Shown: positions 6,540-13,889, numbered from the stretch's first letter. The stretch: DNA of 17,297 bases from Chloroflexota bacterium (GCA_016210375.1 JACQUH010000234.1:1-17297), one strand, 5' to 3'. The notes: a model not told the origin generated them from the letters alone. Numbers and translations are program-made.

Positions 6540-7664
6540 ATGCGAGCAACAAAGAACCCCCTGGAGACCCCGCTTACCAAGGAGTTTGGTTTGCAGTATC
6601 CGATAGTGTCCTTCGGCCACTGCAGGGATGTGATCGTTGAGGTATGCAACGCCGGGGGCATGGGAGTGTTTGGCGTCGCTGGCCTTTCTCCCGAGGAAAT
6701 AGATATAGAACTCAAATGGATAGAGGAGAGGGTGGGGGGCAAGGCTTTTGGGGTAGACGTTATCGTGTCAGGCTCCATGCCTCAGACCGGCACTATGGAG
6801 GAGTTCGAGGCGCAGATCCCCCCCGGACACTGGGCGTGGATAGAAAAGCTCCGGAAGGAGTTTAACATCCCCAATACCCGCCTCCCCGACGGTACCGTGA
6901 TCGGCGGTCGCGTGAGGCAAGAACGAGTGGCGACGCAGGAGTCGGCGAGGGAGCAGCTTGAGGTGCTCCTTGAGCACAGGGTGCCTCTTTTTGCCTGTGC
7001 CCAGGGGAACCCGGCGTTCATCATTCCAGAAATGCACGCTCGCGGCGTAAAGGTCCTGGGCCTCATAGGGCTGGTGCGACAGGCGGTCCGGGAGCACCAG
7101 GCTGGGATTGACTACATTGTCGCACACGGCCAGGACGGCGGCGGACACTGTGGACCCATAGGTACGTTCACTCTGACACCCCAGGTGGCAAGAGCGTGTG
7201 CGCCCACCCCAGTGCTGGCGGCTGGTGGGGTGGGGTGTGGGAGACAGGTGGCTGCTGCTCTGATGCTGGGAGCGGCGGGGGTGTGGACAGGCACGGCTTG
7301 GCTGACGGCCAAGGAGCACGACATAGAACCCTGGTACCAGGAAAAGGTACTGGCGGCGCGCAGTGAGGACACAGTGCGCACCAACTGGGGCGACGGCGCC
7401 TTTAGACGGCATGTCGCGTCAAGGATTGACGAGAGGTGGGCACAACCTGATGCGCCGCCCATCCTGCCACGTCCTATGCAGTCTATTCTAACCCGGGAGT
7501 TGACGCTCCAGATCCATGACAATAAGGTAGAGAATGTCTACTACCCCATAGGGTGTGGGCAGACCGCCGGGCTGCTCAACGAGGTGAAGCCGGCGAGGCA
7601 GATCCTGGATGAGTGGGTGAACGAGTGTCTGGAGGCCTTTGAACAGTATGGTCTCCTGACTTAG
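6540..7664 (+). CDS. Nitronate monooxygenase-like FMN-dependent TIM-barrel oxidoreductase
   Basis: This 374-residue protein belongs to the NPD/2-nitropropane dioxygenase family, which also contains FMN enoyl reductases and other NAD(P)H:flavin enzymes. The N-terminus (LTKEFGLQYPIVSFGH, then NAGGMGVFGVAGLSPEE) is the usual first strand and loop. The segment AHGQDGGGHCG puts His203 at the position of the catalytic histidine of nitronate monooxygenases. AAGGVGCGRQVAAALMLGAAGVWTGTAWL (about 227-255) is the FMN-phosphate site. There is a family-atypical insertion at about residues 78-135 containing IPPGHWAWIEKLRKEFNIP. It lies between the CoA-transferases and the ETF genes, so a role on the same CoA or acid substrate is more likely than nitroalkane detoxification. 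That is an inference from context. Confidence 0.85.
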   Translation: MRATKNPLETPLTKEFGLQYPIVSFGHCRDVIVEVCNAGGMGVFGVAGLSPEEIDIELKWIEERVGGKAFGVDVIVSGSMPQTGTMEEFEAQIPPGHWAWIEKLRKEFNIPNTRLPDGTVIGGRVRQERVATQESAREQLEVLLEHRVPLFACAQGNPAFIIPEMHARGVKVLGLIGLVRQAVREHQAGIDYIVAHGQDGGGHCGPIGTFTLTPQVARACAPTPVLAAGGVGCGRQVAAALMLGAAGVWTGTAWLTAKEHDIEPWYQEKVLAARSEDTVRTNWGDGAFRRHVASRIDERWAQPDAPPILPRPMQSILTRELTLQIHDNKVENVYYPIGCGQTAGLLNEVKPARQILDEWVNECLEAFEQYGLLT

Positions 7665-7749
7665 GCCAGGTGTGGTTGAGCAAGCGTTTAGGGCAGGCCT
7701 GTGCGGGCGGTGCAGACCTGCCCTTGAGGTGTCCGCCGAGAGGTCCCCT

Positions 7750-8082
7750 ATGACAAGTCCGGAGCAAAAATACGAGCGCAGATACGGTGTGGACGAGGCA
7801 CTCAAAGGCAAGTATGCCGAGTGCGATGGTGGCGCCTCGCTACCTGTTGTGTTGCCAAACGGCCGGTGGGGGTTGATGCCAGGTAGACAGACGTTCAAGG
7901 GGGTGCTCACGGGACTGTATTTTGATCAAGGCGACCCGCCCTGGCGCTGGTATGAAATGCTGATTTCGCATGACCGCCCTACTGATTACCCGGACGAGAC
8001 CGTCTGGTGTGAGCCAGGATTCCTTTTTCTACTGGGCGACGAGGAAGCCGAAGCAGGAGCATGGAAGAAGCTCATGCCGTAG
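7750..8082 (+). CDS. Unrecognised 110-residue protein inside the catabolic cluster
   Basis: From the ATG at 7750 (GAGAGGT lies 6 bases upstream) the product is an acidic, tryptophan-rich soluble protein with no signal peptide or membrane segment. Visible marks are LPNGRWGLMPGRQTFKG (35-51), GDPPWRWYEM (61-70) and PDETVWCEPGFLFLLGDEEAEAG (81-103), with two cysteines (25 and 87). I do not recognise the family. It lies 85 bp after the flavoprotein gene and 73 bp before etfB, on the same strand, so it probably belongs to the same transcript. It might be a small accessory or subunit of one of the neighbouring enzymes. Codon use resembles that of the neighbours, which supports real coding. Confidence 0.7.
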   Translation: MTSPEQKYERRYGVDEALKGKYAECDGGASLPVVLPNGRWGLMPGRQTFKGVLTGLYFDQGDPPWRWYEMLISHDRPTDYPDETVWCEPGFLFLLGDEEAEAGAWKKLMP

Positions 8083-8155
8083 CTCTGGCGCCAGCGTGAG
8101 CCTATGGTCCTGCCAGGTCTCAGTTGTAGGGCTGTGGGGAGTAAACGGAGGACTT

Positions 8156-8977
8156 ATGTTGAACATAGCGGTTCTGGCCAAGGAAGTGCCAGACTCTGAC
8201 ATTGTGGATGCCTTTGCCTTTGCCGGGCGCCTCCATGTAGATCCTGGCACGATGGATATACGCCGCGATGGCATTGCTGTAGGCATGAACTCCTATGATG
8301 CGCAGGCCATAGAAGCGGCCTTGCGCCTTCGCGATGCCGGGCTGGATTGCACTATCCAGGTGTTGTCTGTAGGGGGCGTAGCTGCGGAGGCACTGTTCCG
8401 GCGAGCTTTCGCGCTCGGCGCCGACGAGGGCTACCATCTGGTGGACAGTGACTTTGCGGGAGCGGACAGCGTGGCGTTCGCACATATTCTGGCGACAGCC
8501 ATTCGGTATCTGGGTGGCGCCGGCCTGATCCTGTGTGGCCGCCAGGGAACCGACTACGACCAGGGTGTAGTGGGTCCAACCATGGCAGCCCTTCTGGGAA
8601 TGCCTTTCATATCCATCGCCAAGGATGTCCGGCTGGTCTCCTCTGGAGTCGTGCGCGTGGTCCGGGTTACCCCAGAAGGCGAGGAGACGGTGGATGTGGA
8701 GCTGCCAGCGGTGATAAGTATCAGCAACGAGTTAGGGAATCCGCGCTATCCGACGGGCATGGCTACCATGGCCGCCAGGCGGAAAAAAGCTGTACCCCTC
8801 TCCGCAAAAGACATTGGCTTTGATGCCGCTCGGGTCCATATGCCGGCGGAGAGAGCGCGCCGGGTGCAAGCAGACATTTCGCAACACGAGGGCACGTGCC
8901 AGTTCCTGGAGGGGAGCAACGCGACTGAGGTGGCAGCACATCTGGCACAGGTTCTCAGGAGAGACGGTGTCATCTAA
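8156..8977 (+). CDS. etfB: Electron transfer flavoprotein beta subunit
   Basis: EtfB pairs with EtfA to carry electrons from acyl-CoA dehydrogenases or other flavoproteins to a membrane or soluble acceptor. The 273-residue length is usual. Family features are the start NIAVLAKEVPDSD, the region DGIAVGMNSYDAQAIEAALRLRD (about 38-60), and GRQGTDYDQGVVGPTMAALLGMP (about 124-146), the beta-subunit signature around the AMP or second-flavin site. The ATG at 8156 has GGAGG at 8147-8151. I cannot tell from sequence alone whether this ETF is of the bifurcating kind. Its partner gene begins 575 bp downstream, an unusually wide gap filled with repeats. Confidence 0.92.
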   Translation: MLNIAVLAKEVPDSDIVDAFAFAGRLHVDPGTMDIRRDGIAVGMNSYDAQAIEAALRLRDAGLDCTIQVLSVGGVAAEALFRRAFALGADEGYHLVDSDFAGADSVAFAHILATAIRYLGGAGLILCGRQGTDYDQGVVGPTMAALLGMPFISIAKDVRLVSSGVVRVVRVTPEGEETVDVELPAVISISNELGNPRYPTGMATMAARRKKAVPLSAKDIGFDAARVHMPAERARRVQADISQHEGTCQFLEGSNATEVAAHLAQVLRRDGVI

Positions 8978-9552
8978 GAGGGAGAGGCGAGGCAGTCCGA
9001 CCTTTCCGGTCTGATCGGTGCTTTTGGGCAGCCGCTGATGGGGGAATCGGCAGTGTTAGCCTGTAGTGGCGCTTGCACAAAGGTCAAGAACCGTAGCGTC
9101 TTTGCGGCGGCTTGGCGTCCCCAGAAAAAGCGCTGTAACGCTTGACACAAGGAGCCCTGTCGTCATTGCTACGAAAATGAGGACATGGACGCTGGGTGCT
9201 CGTAGGGGCAGTCCTGCGTGTCTGCCCAGTCCTTGGGTGGGCGGACACATCGGTCCGCCCCTACGGATTGATTATTTTTCATCCTTGAGGGTGCCCATGA
9301 CCATGGGCATGAATGATTCTGAGCAAGCGGAGCGCTGCGAAGAATCTCTCCTGGTAGGAGATTCATTCGGTCGTCCTTCGGCTGAAGGACTCCCTCAGAA
9401 TGACAACAACCCCGACGCCTTGCGCTAACTGAGACATCACCCCGGAAAATGCCCGGAGGGTGGAGCGGGTGGTGGAAATGAGATCCGCCGCCCAACACAT
9501 AGCCTCTGGGGGCGATGTGTGTAAAGCCCCTGCAACCCAGAAAGGAGCTGGC
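8978..9552. repeat. Repeat-filled gap between etfB and etfA
   Basis: No credible gene lies here. The region contains a GTCATTGCTACGAAAATGA word (near 9160), an inverted GTAGGGGCAG...TGCCC / GGGCGGACACATCGGTCC...GCCCCTAC block (about 9203-9265), a GCCCATG/CATGGGC palindrome (about 9293-9308), and a copy of the ATTCTGAGC...GAAGAATCT...CTCAGAATGAC family (9309-9408). Several of these words recur in other gaps of the window. This looks like repeats accumulated inside an operon. Confidence 0.6.
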
Positions 9553-10551
9553 ATGATAGGGAGCAAGCCGATCCTCATAGTTGCACAGAATGAGGGCGGG
9601 CGTTTGGCGCCCGTCGTTTTTGAAGGGGCAGCTGCGGCCCGAAGGCTGACTGGCGGAGCCAGCGGTGGCGTGGCCGCGGTGGTAACAGGACCCCCGGGGA
9701 CGGAGGCCGTGGCAAAGGAGCTGTGGTCGGTGGGTGTGGCTGATGTGTATGTGGCCGAGCACACCCTCCTGGCTGAGCCTAGGCCGGAGTCACACGCCCT
9801 GGCAATAGCGGCCGCCGTGAGGCAGGCAGACCCCTCCCTAATTCTCGTGGGACAGACCTTCTTGGGAAGGGATCTGGCCCCCTATCTGGCTGCGATGCTG
9901 GAAGTCGGTGTCATCATGAACGCGCTGGAGTTGCGCCACGACTCCTCTGGGGCGACGGAGGTTGTTTGCCCAATCTACGGAGGCGCTGTCCAGGCGTCGT
10001 ATCACGTATCGGCGTCGCCCCCATCAGTGGTGGGCTTCCAGCCTGCGACAAGGAGCACGGAGGAAAGGGCAAGCGGCAGTCGTGGCAGGATCTTGTCCGT
10101 GGACCCTGGGCTGGGTGAGTTCAAGGACAAGGTGAAACTCGTAGAAAGACCCCTCAGGAGCGGACCAAGGCTAGAGGAGGCTAAGGTCGTGGTGTCCGGG
10201 GGCGTTGGTCTCGGAGACGCGAAGAACTATCAGGGCATAGAGGAGTTGGCAGAGGTGCTGGGTGGGCTGCCCGGGGCTTCGCGAGCCATTGTGGATCTAG
10301 GCTGGGCCACTCGGGCCCAGCAGGTGGGCCTCACCGGCGCCAGGGTCTCGCCGGACCTCTACGTTGCCGTAGGGATCTCGGGAGCAAGCCAGCACCTGGC
10401 TGGTATGTCTATGTCCAAGGTAATCGTGGCGGTGAACAATGACCCGAAAGCGCCCATATTCAAATACGCGCGCTACGGTGTAACATTGGATTGTCTGGAG
10501 TTTCTCCCAGCCTTCACTTCGGAGTGTCGCAAGCTGAAGGGTACTTCCTGA
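9553..10551 (+). CDS. etfA: Electron transfer flavoprotein alpha subunit
   Basis: This 332-residue alpha subunit has a variable N-terminal domain (GSKPILIVAQNEGGRLAPV at the start). The conserved C-terminal FAD-binding domain begins near residue 211: VVVSGGVGLGDAKNY, then GASRAIVDLGWATRAQQVGLTG, and PDLYVAVGISGASQHLAGM followed by VIVAVNNDPKAPIFKYARYGV. These match the ETF-alpha FAD motif well. The start at 9553 has AAAGGAG at 9541-9547. The frame is open further upstream, but that part lies in repeat sequence and does not look like protein. The PHP gene follows after 45 bp. Confidence 0.93.
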   Translation: MIGSKPILIVAQNEGGRLAPVVFEGAAAARRLTGGASGGVAAVVTGPPGTEAVAKELWSVGVADVYVAEHTLLAEPRPESHALAIAAAVRQADPSLILVGQTFLGRDLAPYLAAMLEVGVIMNALELRHDSSGATEVVCPIYGGAVQASYHVSASPPSVVGFQPATRSTEERASGSRGRILSVDPGLGEFKDKVKLVERPLRSGPRLEEAKVVVSGGVGLGDAKNYQGIEELAEVLGGLPGASRAIVDLGWATRAQQVGLTGARVSPDLYVAVGISGASQHLAGMSMSKVIVAVNNDPKAPIFKYARYGVTLDCLEFLPAFTSECRKLKGTS

Positions 10552-10596
10552 GCAAGCGACAAAGATGCTACTCACAGAACCGATAAGCCAACGCAC

Positions 10597-11232
10597 ATGT
10601 TGATAGATCTCCACAATCACACCCTGCACCTTTCCATGGATAGCGGCCTGACGCTGGACGTGCTGCTGGCGCGGGCCAAGGAGCGTGGTCTGGACGGGGT
10701 GTGCTTGACGGAACACAATGCCGTATGGCAAAACACAGCGCGGTTGGAGGCCGCTGGGCAGCGGCATGGCTTAGCCGTATTCCGGGGCATGGAGGTGAAC
10801 ACACAGCATGGCCATGTCCTGGTCTATGGGGTTAAGGCTTTCCGTAACTCCATGTTCAACTTTGATGAGCTTTGCCGTGTGGTGGAGTCCGAAGGCGGCG
10901 TCCTGGTTCTGGCCCACCCCCAGTGGGTCGGCAATGTGGGGCGACCACCGGCCACGGAGATTATCGCGGAGCACTTTCACGGCATTGAGGTCCTGAATGG
11001 GGAGGTGTCCAACGACGCCAACAACTATGTGGCATCAATGGCCACAGCGCTGGGGAAGTTTGGCACCGGCGGCAGCGACTCCCATAGCCTGGGGGCTGTG
11101 GGCAAATGCGCCACCCGCTTTCAAAACCCAGTAATGACCGACGAGGAAATGGTGAAGGAAATGCGTGCGGGACGTGTGAGCGCCGTTCGGCTAGCCCCAA
11201 GTAATAACGGCTTGGGGCCAATGCACGGCTAG
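10597..11232 (+). CDS. PHP-domain metal-dependent hydrolase
   Basis: This 211-residue protein is a stand-alone PHP (polymerase and histidinol phosphatase) domain, normally a phosphoesterase with two or three metals. Predicted metal ligands are all present: His6 and His8 (DLHNHT), His40 (TEHN), Glu66 (GMEVN), His73 (HGHVLVYG), His107 (AHPQW), and Asp161 with His163 (GSDSH). No polymerase or nucleotidyltransferase part is attached. It starts 45 bp after etfA and probably shares its transcript. No clear Shine-Dalgarno sequence was seen. The natural substrate is unknown; a nucleotide or small phosphate ester would be the default guess for the family. Confidence 0.87.
   Translation: MLIDLHNHTLHLSMDSGLTLDVLLARAKERGLDGVCLTEHNAVWQNTARLEAAGQRHGLAVFRGMEVNTQHGHVLVYGVKAFRNSMFNFDELCRVVESEGGVLVLAHPQWVGNVGRPPATEIIAEHFHGIEVLNGEVSNDANNYVASMATALGKFGTGGSDSHSLGAVGKCATRFQNPVMTDEEMVKEMRAGRVSAVRLAPSNNGLGPMHG
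11194..11218 (+). terminator. Hairpin at the 3' end of the PHP gene
   Basis: GCCCCAAG (11194-11201) pairs exactly with CTTGGGGC (11211-11218) around a 9-base loop, just before the stop codon at 11230-11232. No T-run follows, so it would be an imperfect terminator at best. Confidence 0.3.
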
Positions 11233-11410
11233 CAGTTATTTGCCTCACGAGGGGATGGACAGGGTACCGCCACCCCCGGTCATCCCTGGGTGTTCGCGGG
11301 ACGCCATTCCCTCCTGGTTGATCCTTGCATCGGGCTATTGGATCGGGAGTAATGTCGTAGAGCGCTTCCTTCGTTTGTAGGCGAGCAACCTATTTCTCCT
11401 ACGTTACTCT

Positions 11411-11639
11411 CTGAGGTTGTGAAGAAATAGGCTAGCAAGCGACGGGCCGATGCCCCGGCCCTTGCGGAATGTGGTGGGTGTGAGTCCCGATGCATCGGGA
11501 TTCGCGAAGCGGAACGCAGTGGAGAGCAAGAGGAGCCCGACCACTTCCCCATTCGCTGCGCTCAGGGCTTCGGCTAGAATGACAAGTTGGTCCGCCAACC
11601 TATTCTGGCAAAGCCCTGGCCCTTTCTTCACAGGCTCTC
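11411..11639. mobile_element. MITE-like element, copy A
   Basis: The left end (CTGAGGTTGTGAAGAAA) and the reverse complement of the right end (GAGAGCCTGTGAAGAAA, from 11623-11639) share a perfect 10-base core with partial matches beyond. The first ~70 bases match copy B at 15491 onward with about 8 mismatches, and both copies hold AGAATGACAAGTTG near the right side. There is no coding capacity. The two copies have the same orientation but differ in length (about 229 and 195 bp). Confidence 0.65.
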
Positions 11640-12106
11640 AGGCTAACCATCTCCAGTGCAAAGCCTTGTGGCGGCGGAGCGGCAGCTGTCCATTAAGCGC
11701 CGTCAGACGCCGCAATCCGCTTCAGAGCGACGGCTCTGGGGGCAGCGACGGGGCCTATTTGCTTCTTGTTCGTCACCAGTCCGCCCTCCTCTGGTACCTG
11801 TTGTGGAGGATGACAGCGGCCGCGTTCATTCAGAGAAGCTCAACCAGCAAGACAAGAATACCTGCCCAGCTCTCTCAGGGAACCCCGCCTGAGGCCGCGA
11901 GATCCAGGTGGTTCGGGCCTCTCCCCCCTGCGGTAGCTCAGACTTGCTCCAAAAGTCTATTCACCTCCCCCTCTGTCCCGCCCTCCGCGCTGGGGAGGGG
12001 GAATTAGAGCCTGCGGGACACCCCCAGAGCCTCTGCCAAGAGGGCTGCGCCGCCTTGCCAATCCCCGAGAATCAATCGGTGAACGCTTCCCTCGGGCTCC
12101 TGCCTA

Positions 12107-12135
12107 TTGCCTTTCCCGTTTGGCGGACATAAAAT
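12107..12135 (+). promoter_or_regulatory. Probable sigma-70 promoter of the SnoaL-like gene
   Basis: TTGCCT (12107-12112) and TAAAAT (12130-12135) are separated by 17 bases. The -10 box matches 5 of 6 consensus bases and the -35 box 4 of 6. It would give a leader of about 58 bases before the GTG at 12200. Confidence 0.55.
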
Positions 12136-12199
12136 TCATGCATTCACACTAGCTCCTGGTGCGAATACATCCATTAGCAGCAAGAGAAAGGGGACACCA

Positions 12200-12640
12200 G
12201 TGAAAGCTGACGCGAAGACGGAAGCAGGGGTGATGAGCGCGTTCAACAGTCTGTGGAAGGCGTACGAGACGCGGGATGGGGATTCCCTATCGGCTATGGT
12301 TGTGCCAGACTCCGACGTGGTCCTCTATGGCACCGGGGCGGACGAGAAGCGCATAGGTTCAAGGGAGATAAGGGTACAGTTTGAGCGCGATTGGTCGCAA
12401 TCCCAATCGGCGTCCTTGAAATTTGATTGGCACTCGGTCTCCATGGCGGGCGGAGCGGCATTAGTAGCAGCAGACGGCGCTGCTCACGTCAAGGTCGGCG
12501 GGCAGGAAGTGACTATGCCGGTCCGGGCCACCATGGCTTTTGAGCAGCGTGGAGCGAAGTGGCTCGTGGCGCAGATGCACGTTTCAACGCCAGCCAGTGA
12601 GCAGTCCGAAGGCGAGTCCTGGGCCCCACCATCCAGGTAG
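12200..12640 (+). CDS. SnoaL/DUF4440-like (NTF2-fold) small protein
   Basis: This 146-residue cytoplasmic protein resembles the NTF2-like group that includes SnoaL-type cyclases and DUF4440 stress-related proteins. It opens with an N-terminal helix ending FNSLWKAYETRDGDSLSAMVVPDSDVVLYGTG (about residues 14-45). Then come RIGSREIRVQFERDW, strands with FDWHSVSMAGGAALVAADGAAHV, and a final AFEQRGAKWLVAQMHVSTP, the common end of this fold. The GTG start is supported by AAAGGGG 6 bases upstream and by the promoter at 12107-12135; the frame upstream reads poorly. The fold is used for many jobs, so no reaction can be assigned. An overlapping open frame follows and may extend the product (see 12601-12891). 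Confidence 0.78.
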   Translation: MKADAKTEAGVMSAFNSLWKAYETRDGDSLSAMVVPDSDVVLYGTGADEKRIGSREIRVQFERDWSQSQSASLKFDWHSVSMAGGAALVAADGAAHVKVGGQEVTMPVRATMAFEQRGAKWLVAQMHVSTPASEQSEGESWAPPSR

Positions 12641-12891
12641 GCGCCGGAGAGCAGCAACGAGACGGCGAGGCTGGCTCCGGGAAGCTTTCCCGGCATCAGG
12701 TTGAGCTGTCGCTGTTGGACCAGCCGGACAACGACGCCCTTGACCAGGCGCTGGCAGGCCTGCCTATCGTGCAGTACATGGGAGGGTCTGTGAAGGTGAG
12801 GGCCTTGCCCATATGCCCTTACGAGAACTTTGCGGCAGACCACAGGAAAGCCGTCGGGGGAATGCATGGCGCGGTCACGTGCCCTGTTTGA
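12601..12891 (+). CDS. Overlapping open frame without a normal start; possible frameshifted extension or small gene
   Basis: In the -1 frame relative to the SnoaL-like gene, a frame is open from 12601 to a TGA at 12889-12891, ending 19 bases before a strong hairpin. Its translation looks protein-like, for example RHQVELSLLDQPDNDALDQA and GGSVKVRALPICPYENFAAD. No ATG or GTG precedes the overlap with the upstream gene. The first candidate starts are TTG 12715, GTG 12769 and ATG 12778. It may be the old 3' end of the SnoaL-like gene displaced by a single-base change, or a separate small gene. I do not recognise it. Confidence 0.38.
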   Translation, partial: AVRRRVLGPTIQVGAGEQQRDGEAGSGKLSRHQVELSLLDQPDNDALDQALAGLPIVQYMGGSVKVRALPICPYENFAADHRKAVGGMHGAVTCPV

Positions 12892-12910
12892 CGGCGTGGT
12901 AGGAAGGCCA

Positions 12911-12959
12911 ACAACGAAGCGGGGCCACCGCCAGTAATGCGGTGGCCCCGCTTCGTTGT
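12911..12959. terminator. Perfect 21-bp hairpin between convergent genes
   Basis: The left arm 12911-12931 begins ACAACGAAGCGGGGCC and is the exact reverse complement of 12939-12959, around a 7-base loop (CAGTAAT). It lies between the 3' ends of the plus-strand SnoaL-like region and the minus-strand lipoprotein gene, so it probably acts as a bidirectional transcription terminator. No T-run follows on either strand. Confidence 0.8.
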
Positions 12960-13004
12960 CATCCGCTCCCCACTCAGCCCGCGCCGCCCCAAGGTTGCGG
13001 CGCC

Positions 13005-13889
13005 TCAGGATACCGCGAAGGAGGAGAGCATTCCCAGCGCCACGTGGGGTGCTCCCTCCTTAGCCGGCGACGGGACAAAACACACCAGGGCATAGTTGCC
13101 TGGCTCCAGGTCCAGGGTCGCCCAGCCGCTCATGCCGGGCATGATGGCCTGGTACCCGCCAGCGCTCTCAAAGGGAGGTGGGCCGGATGGCGCTGCTCCG
13201 CCAGGGGGTGCCGTCAGTATCTCCCTGAGCTGGCCCGCGTTGATGCCTTTTAGGCGGAACACCGCCATCTCGTGGGGTTCCTTGCCGCTGTTCTCCACCT
13301 TGATGGTGGACTTCCCCTTGGATAGGGTTGCCGGGGCTCCGACGAAGGCAAAGTCATTCAGCTTGACCGTGGCCGCGGAAGCAGGCGCCGCGGGGGCCTT
13401 GGCAGGGGCTGCCGTGACGGTCAAGGGCTGCACCATCCCCTTGGCCAGGTGCGGAACGCCATCCTGCCCGGCTATAAAGCACACCAGAACGTACTCTCCG
13501 GTCGCAAGATTCGCCAACGCCTCATTGGTCTTGCCGGGCATTGCGGTGGAGGGCCCACCAGTGAAGGTCACGATGCCAAAGATCCGGAACAGCGCCGCCT
13601 CCCCCTCCTGGGGCACCGCCTTCAATGCATCCTGCAGCGTGGACTGGAACTGGGCCTGGGTGACCCCATCATTGAGGCGCAGCAACTGGGCGTGATGGTC
13701 CTCCTTTCCCTTATTGGTCATGGAGAGCCGTGTCAGGCCCCCCGGGACACTGGCCGGGGCGCTGAAGCCGTAGTCGCTGGCGGCCAGACTCACCACCGGG
13801 ACCGCTGGTGTGGAGCTGCACCCCATGACCGCAGCGGCGGCCACCAGCGCGAGACCCACCAGTAGCATGGTGCGTTTGAACTGTGTCAT
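13005..13889 (-). CDS. Lipoprotein with two tandem cupredoxin-like domains
   Basis: The 294-residue protein starts with a lipoprotein signal peptide (KR at 5-6, hydrophobic to about 22, lipobox VMGC with Cys24), so it should be anchored outside the membrane. Two homologous domains follow, at about 33-158 and 175-294, joined by an Ala/Pro-rich linker (159-174). Each holds a possible type-1 copper set: His65/66, Cys137, His147 and Met152 in the first, and His206, Cys270, His282 and Met287 in the second. The Cys...His-x4-Met order is typical of plastocyanin-like proteins, but the Cys-to-His gap (9 and 11 residues) is longer than the usual 2-4. Copper binding is therefore a prediction. It could be an extracytoplasmic electron carrier. 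The start has AAGGGGGAG upstream, and a promoter lies at 13967-13995. Confidence 0.82.
   Translation of the reverse strand: MTQFKRTMLLVGLALVAAAAVMGCSSTPAVPVVSLAASDYGFSAPASVPGGLTRLSMTNKGKEDHHAQLLRLNDGVTQAQFQSTLQDALKAVPQEGEAALFRIFGIVTFTGGPSTAMPGKTNEALANLATGEYVLVCFIAGQDGVPHLAKGMVQPLTVTAAPAKAPAAPASAATVKLNDFAFVGAPATLSKGKSTIKVENSGKEPHEMAVFRLKGINAGQLREILTAPPGGAAPSGPPPFESAGGYQAIMPGMSGWATLDLEPGNYALVCFVPSPAKEGAPHVALGMLSSFAVS

Larger units (their letters stand above)
11233..12199. other. Gene-free region with repeats between the PHP and SnoaL-like genes
   Basis: No open frame here reads like a conserved protein. The region contains the 229-bp element at 11411-11639. It also has a CCCTC-rich palindrome block at about 11965-12040 (CCCGCCCTCC...GGGGAGGGGG, then ACACCCCCAGAGCC) similar to the repeats near 2190-2290. 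A promoter sits at its right end. The stretch 11640-11925 shows nothing identifiable. Confidence 0.5.

Noticed and set aside
9066..9428. 120-residue open frame between etfB and etfA
   Set aside because: It consists entirely of repeat-family sequence, so it is read as non-coding. The minus-strand frames at 9169-9764 are also antisense to etfA.
11450..12007. 185-residue open frame in the gap after the PHP gene
   Set aside because: It starts inside MITE copy A and crosses repeats; Ser/Arg/Pro-rich composition indicates chance reading.
12484..12867. Minus-strand 127-residue frame opposite the SnoaL-like region
   Set aside because: The plus strand has a better-supported gene and promoter, and the minus frame has no ribosome site or family motif.
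13096..13695. Plus-strand 199-residue frame opposite the cupredoxin lipoprotein
   Set aside because: It is a mirror of a gene with a clear signal peptide, duplicated domains and its own promoter.
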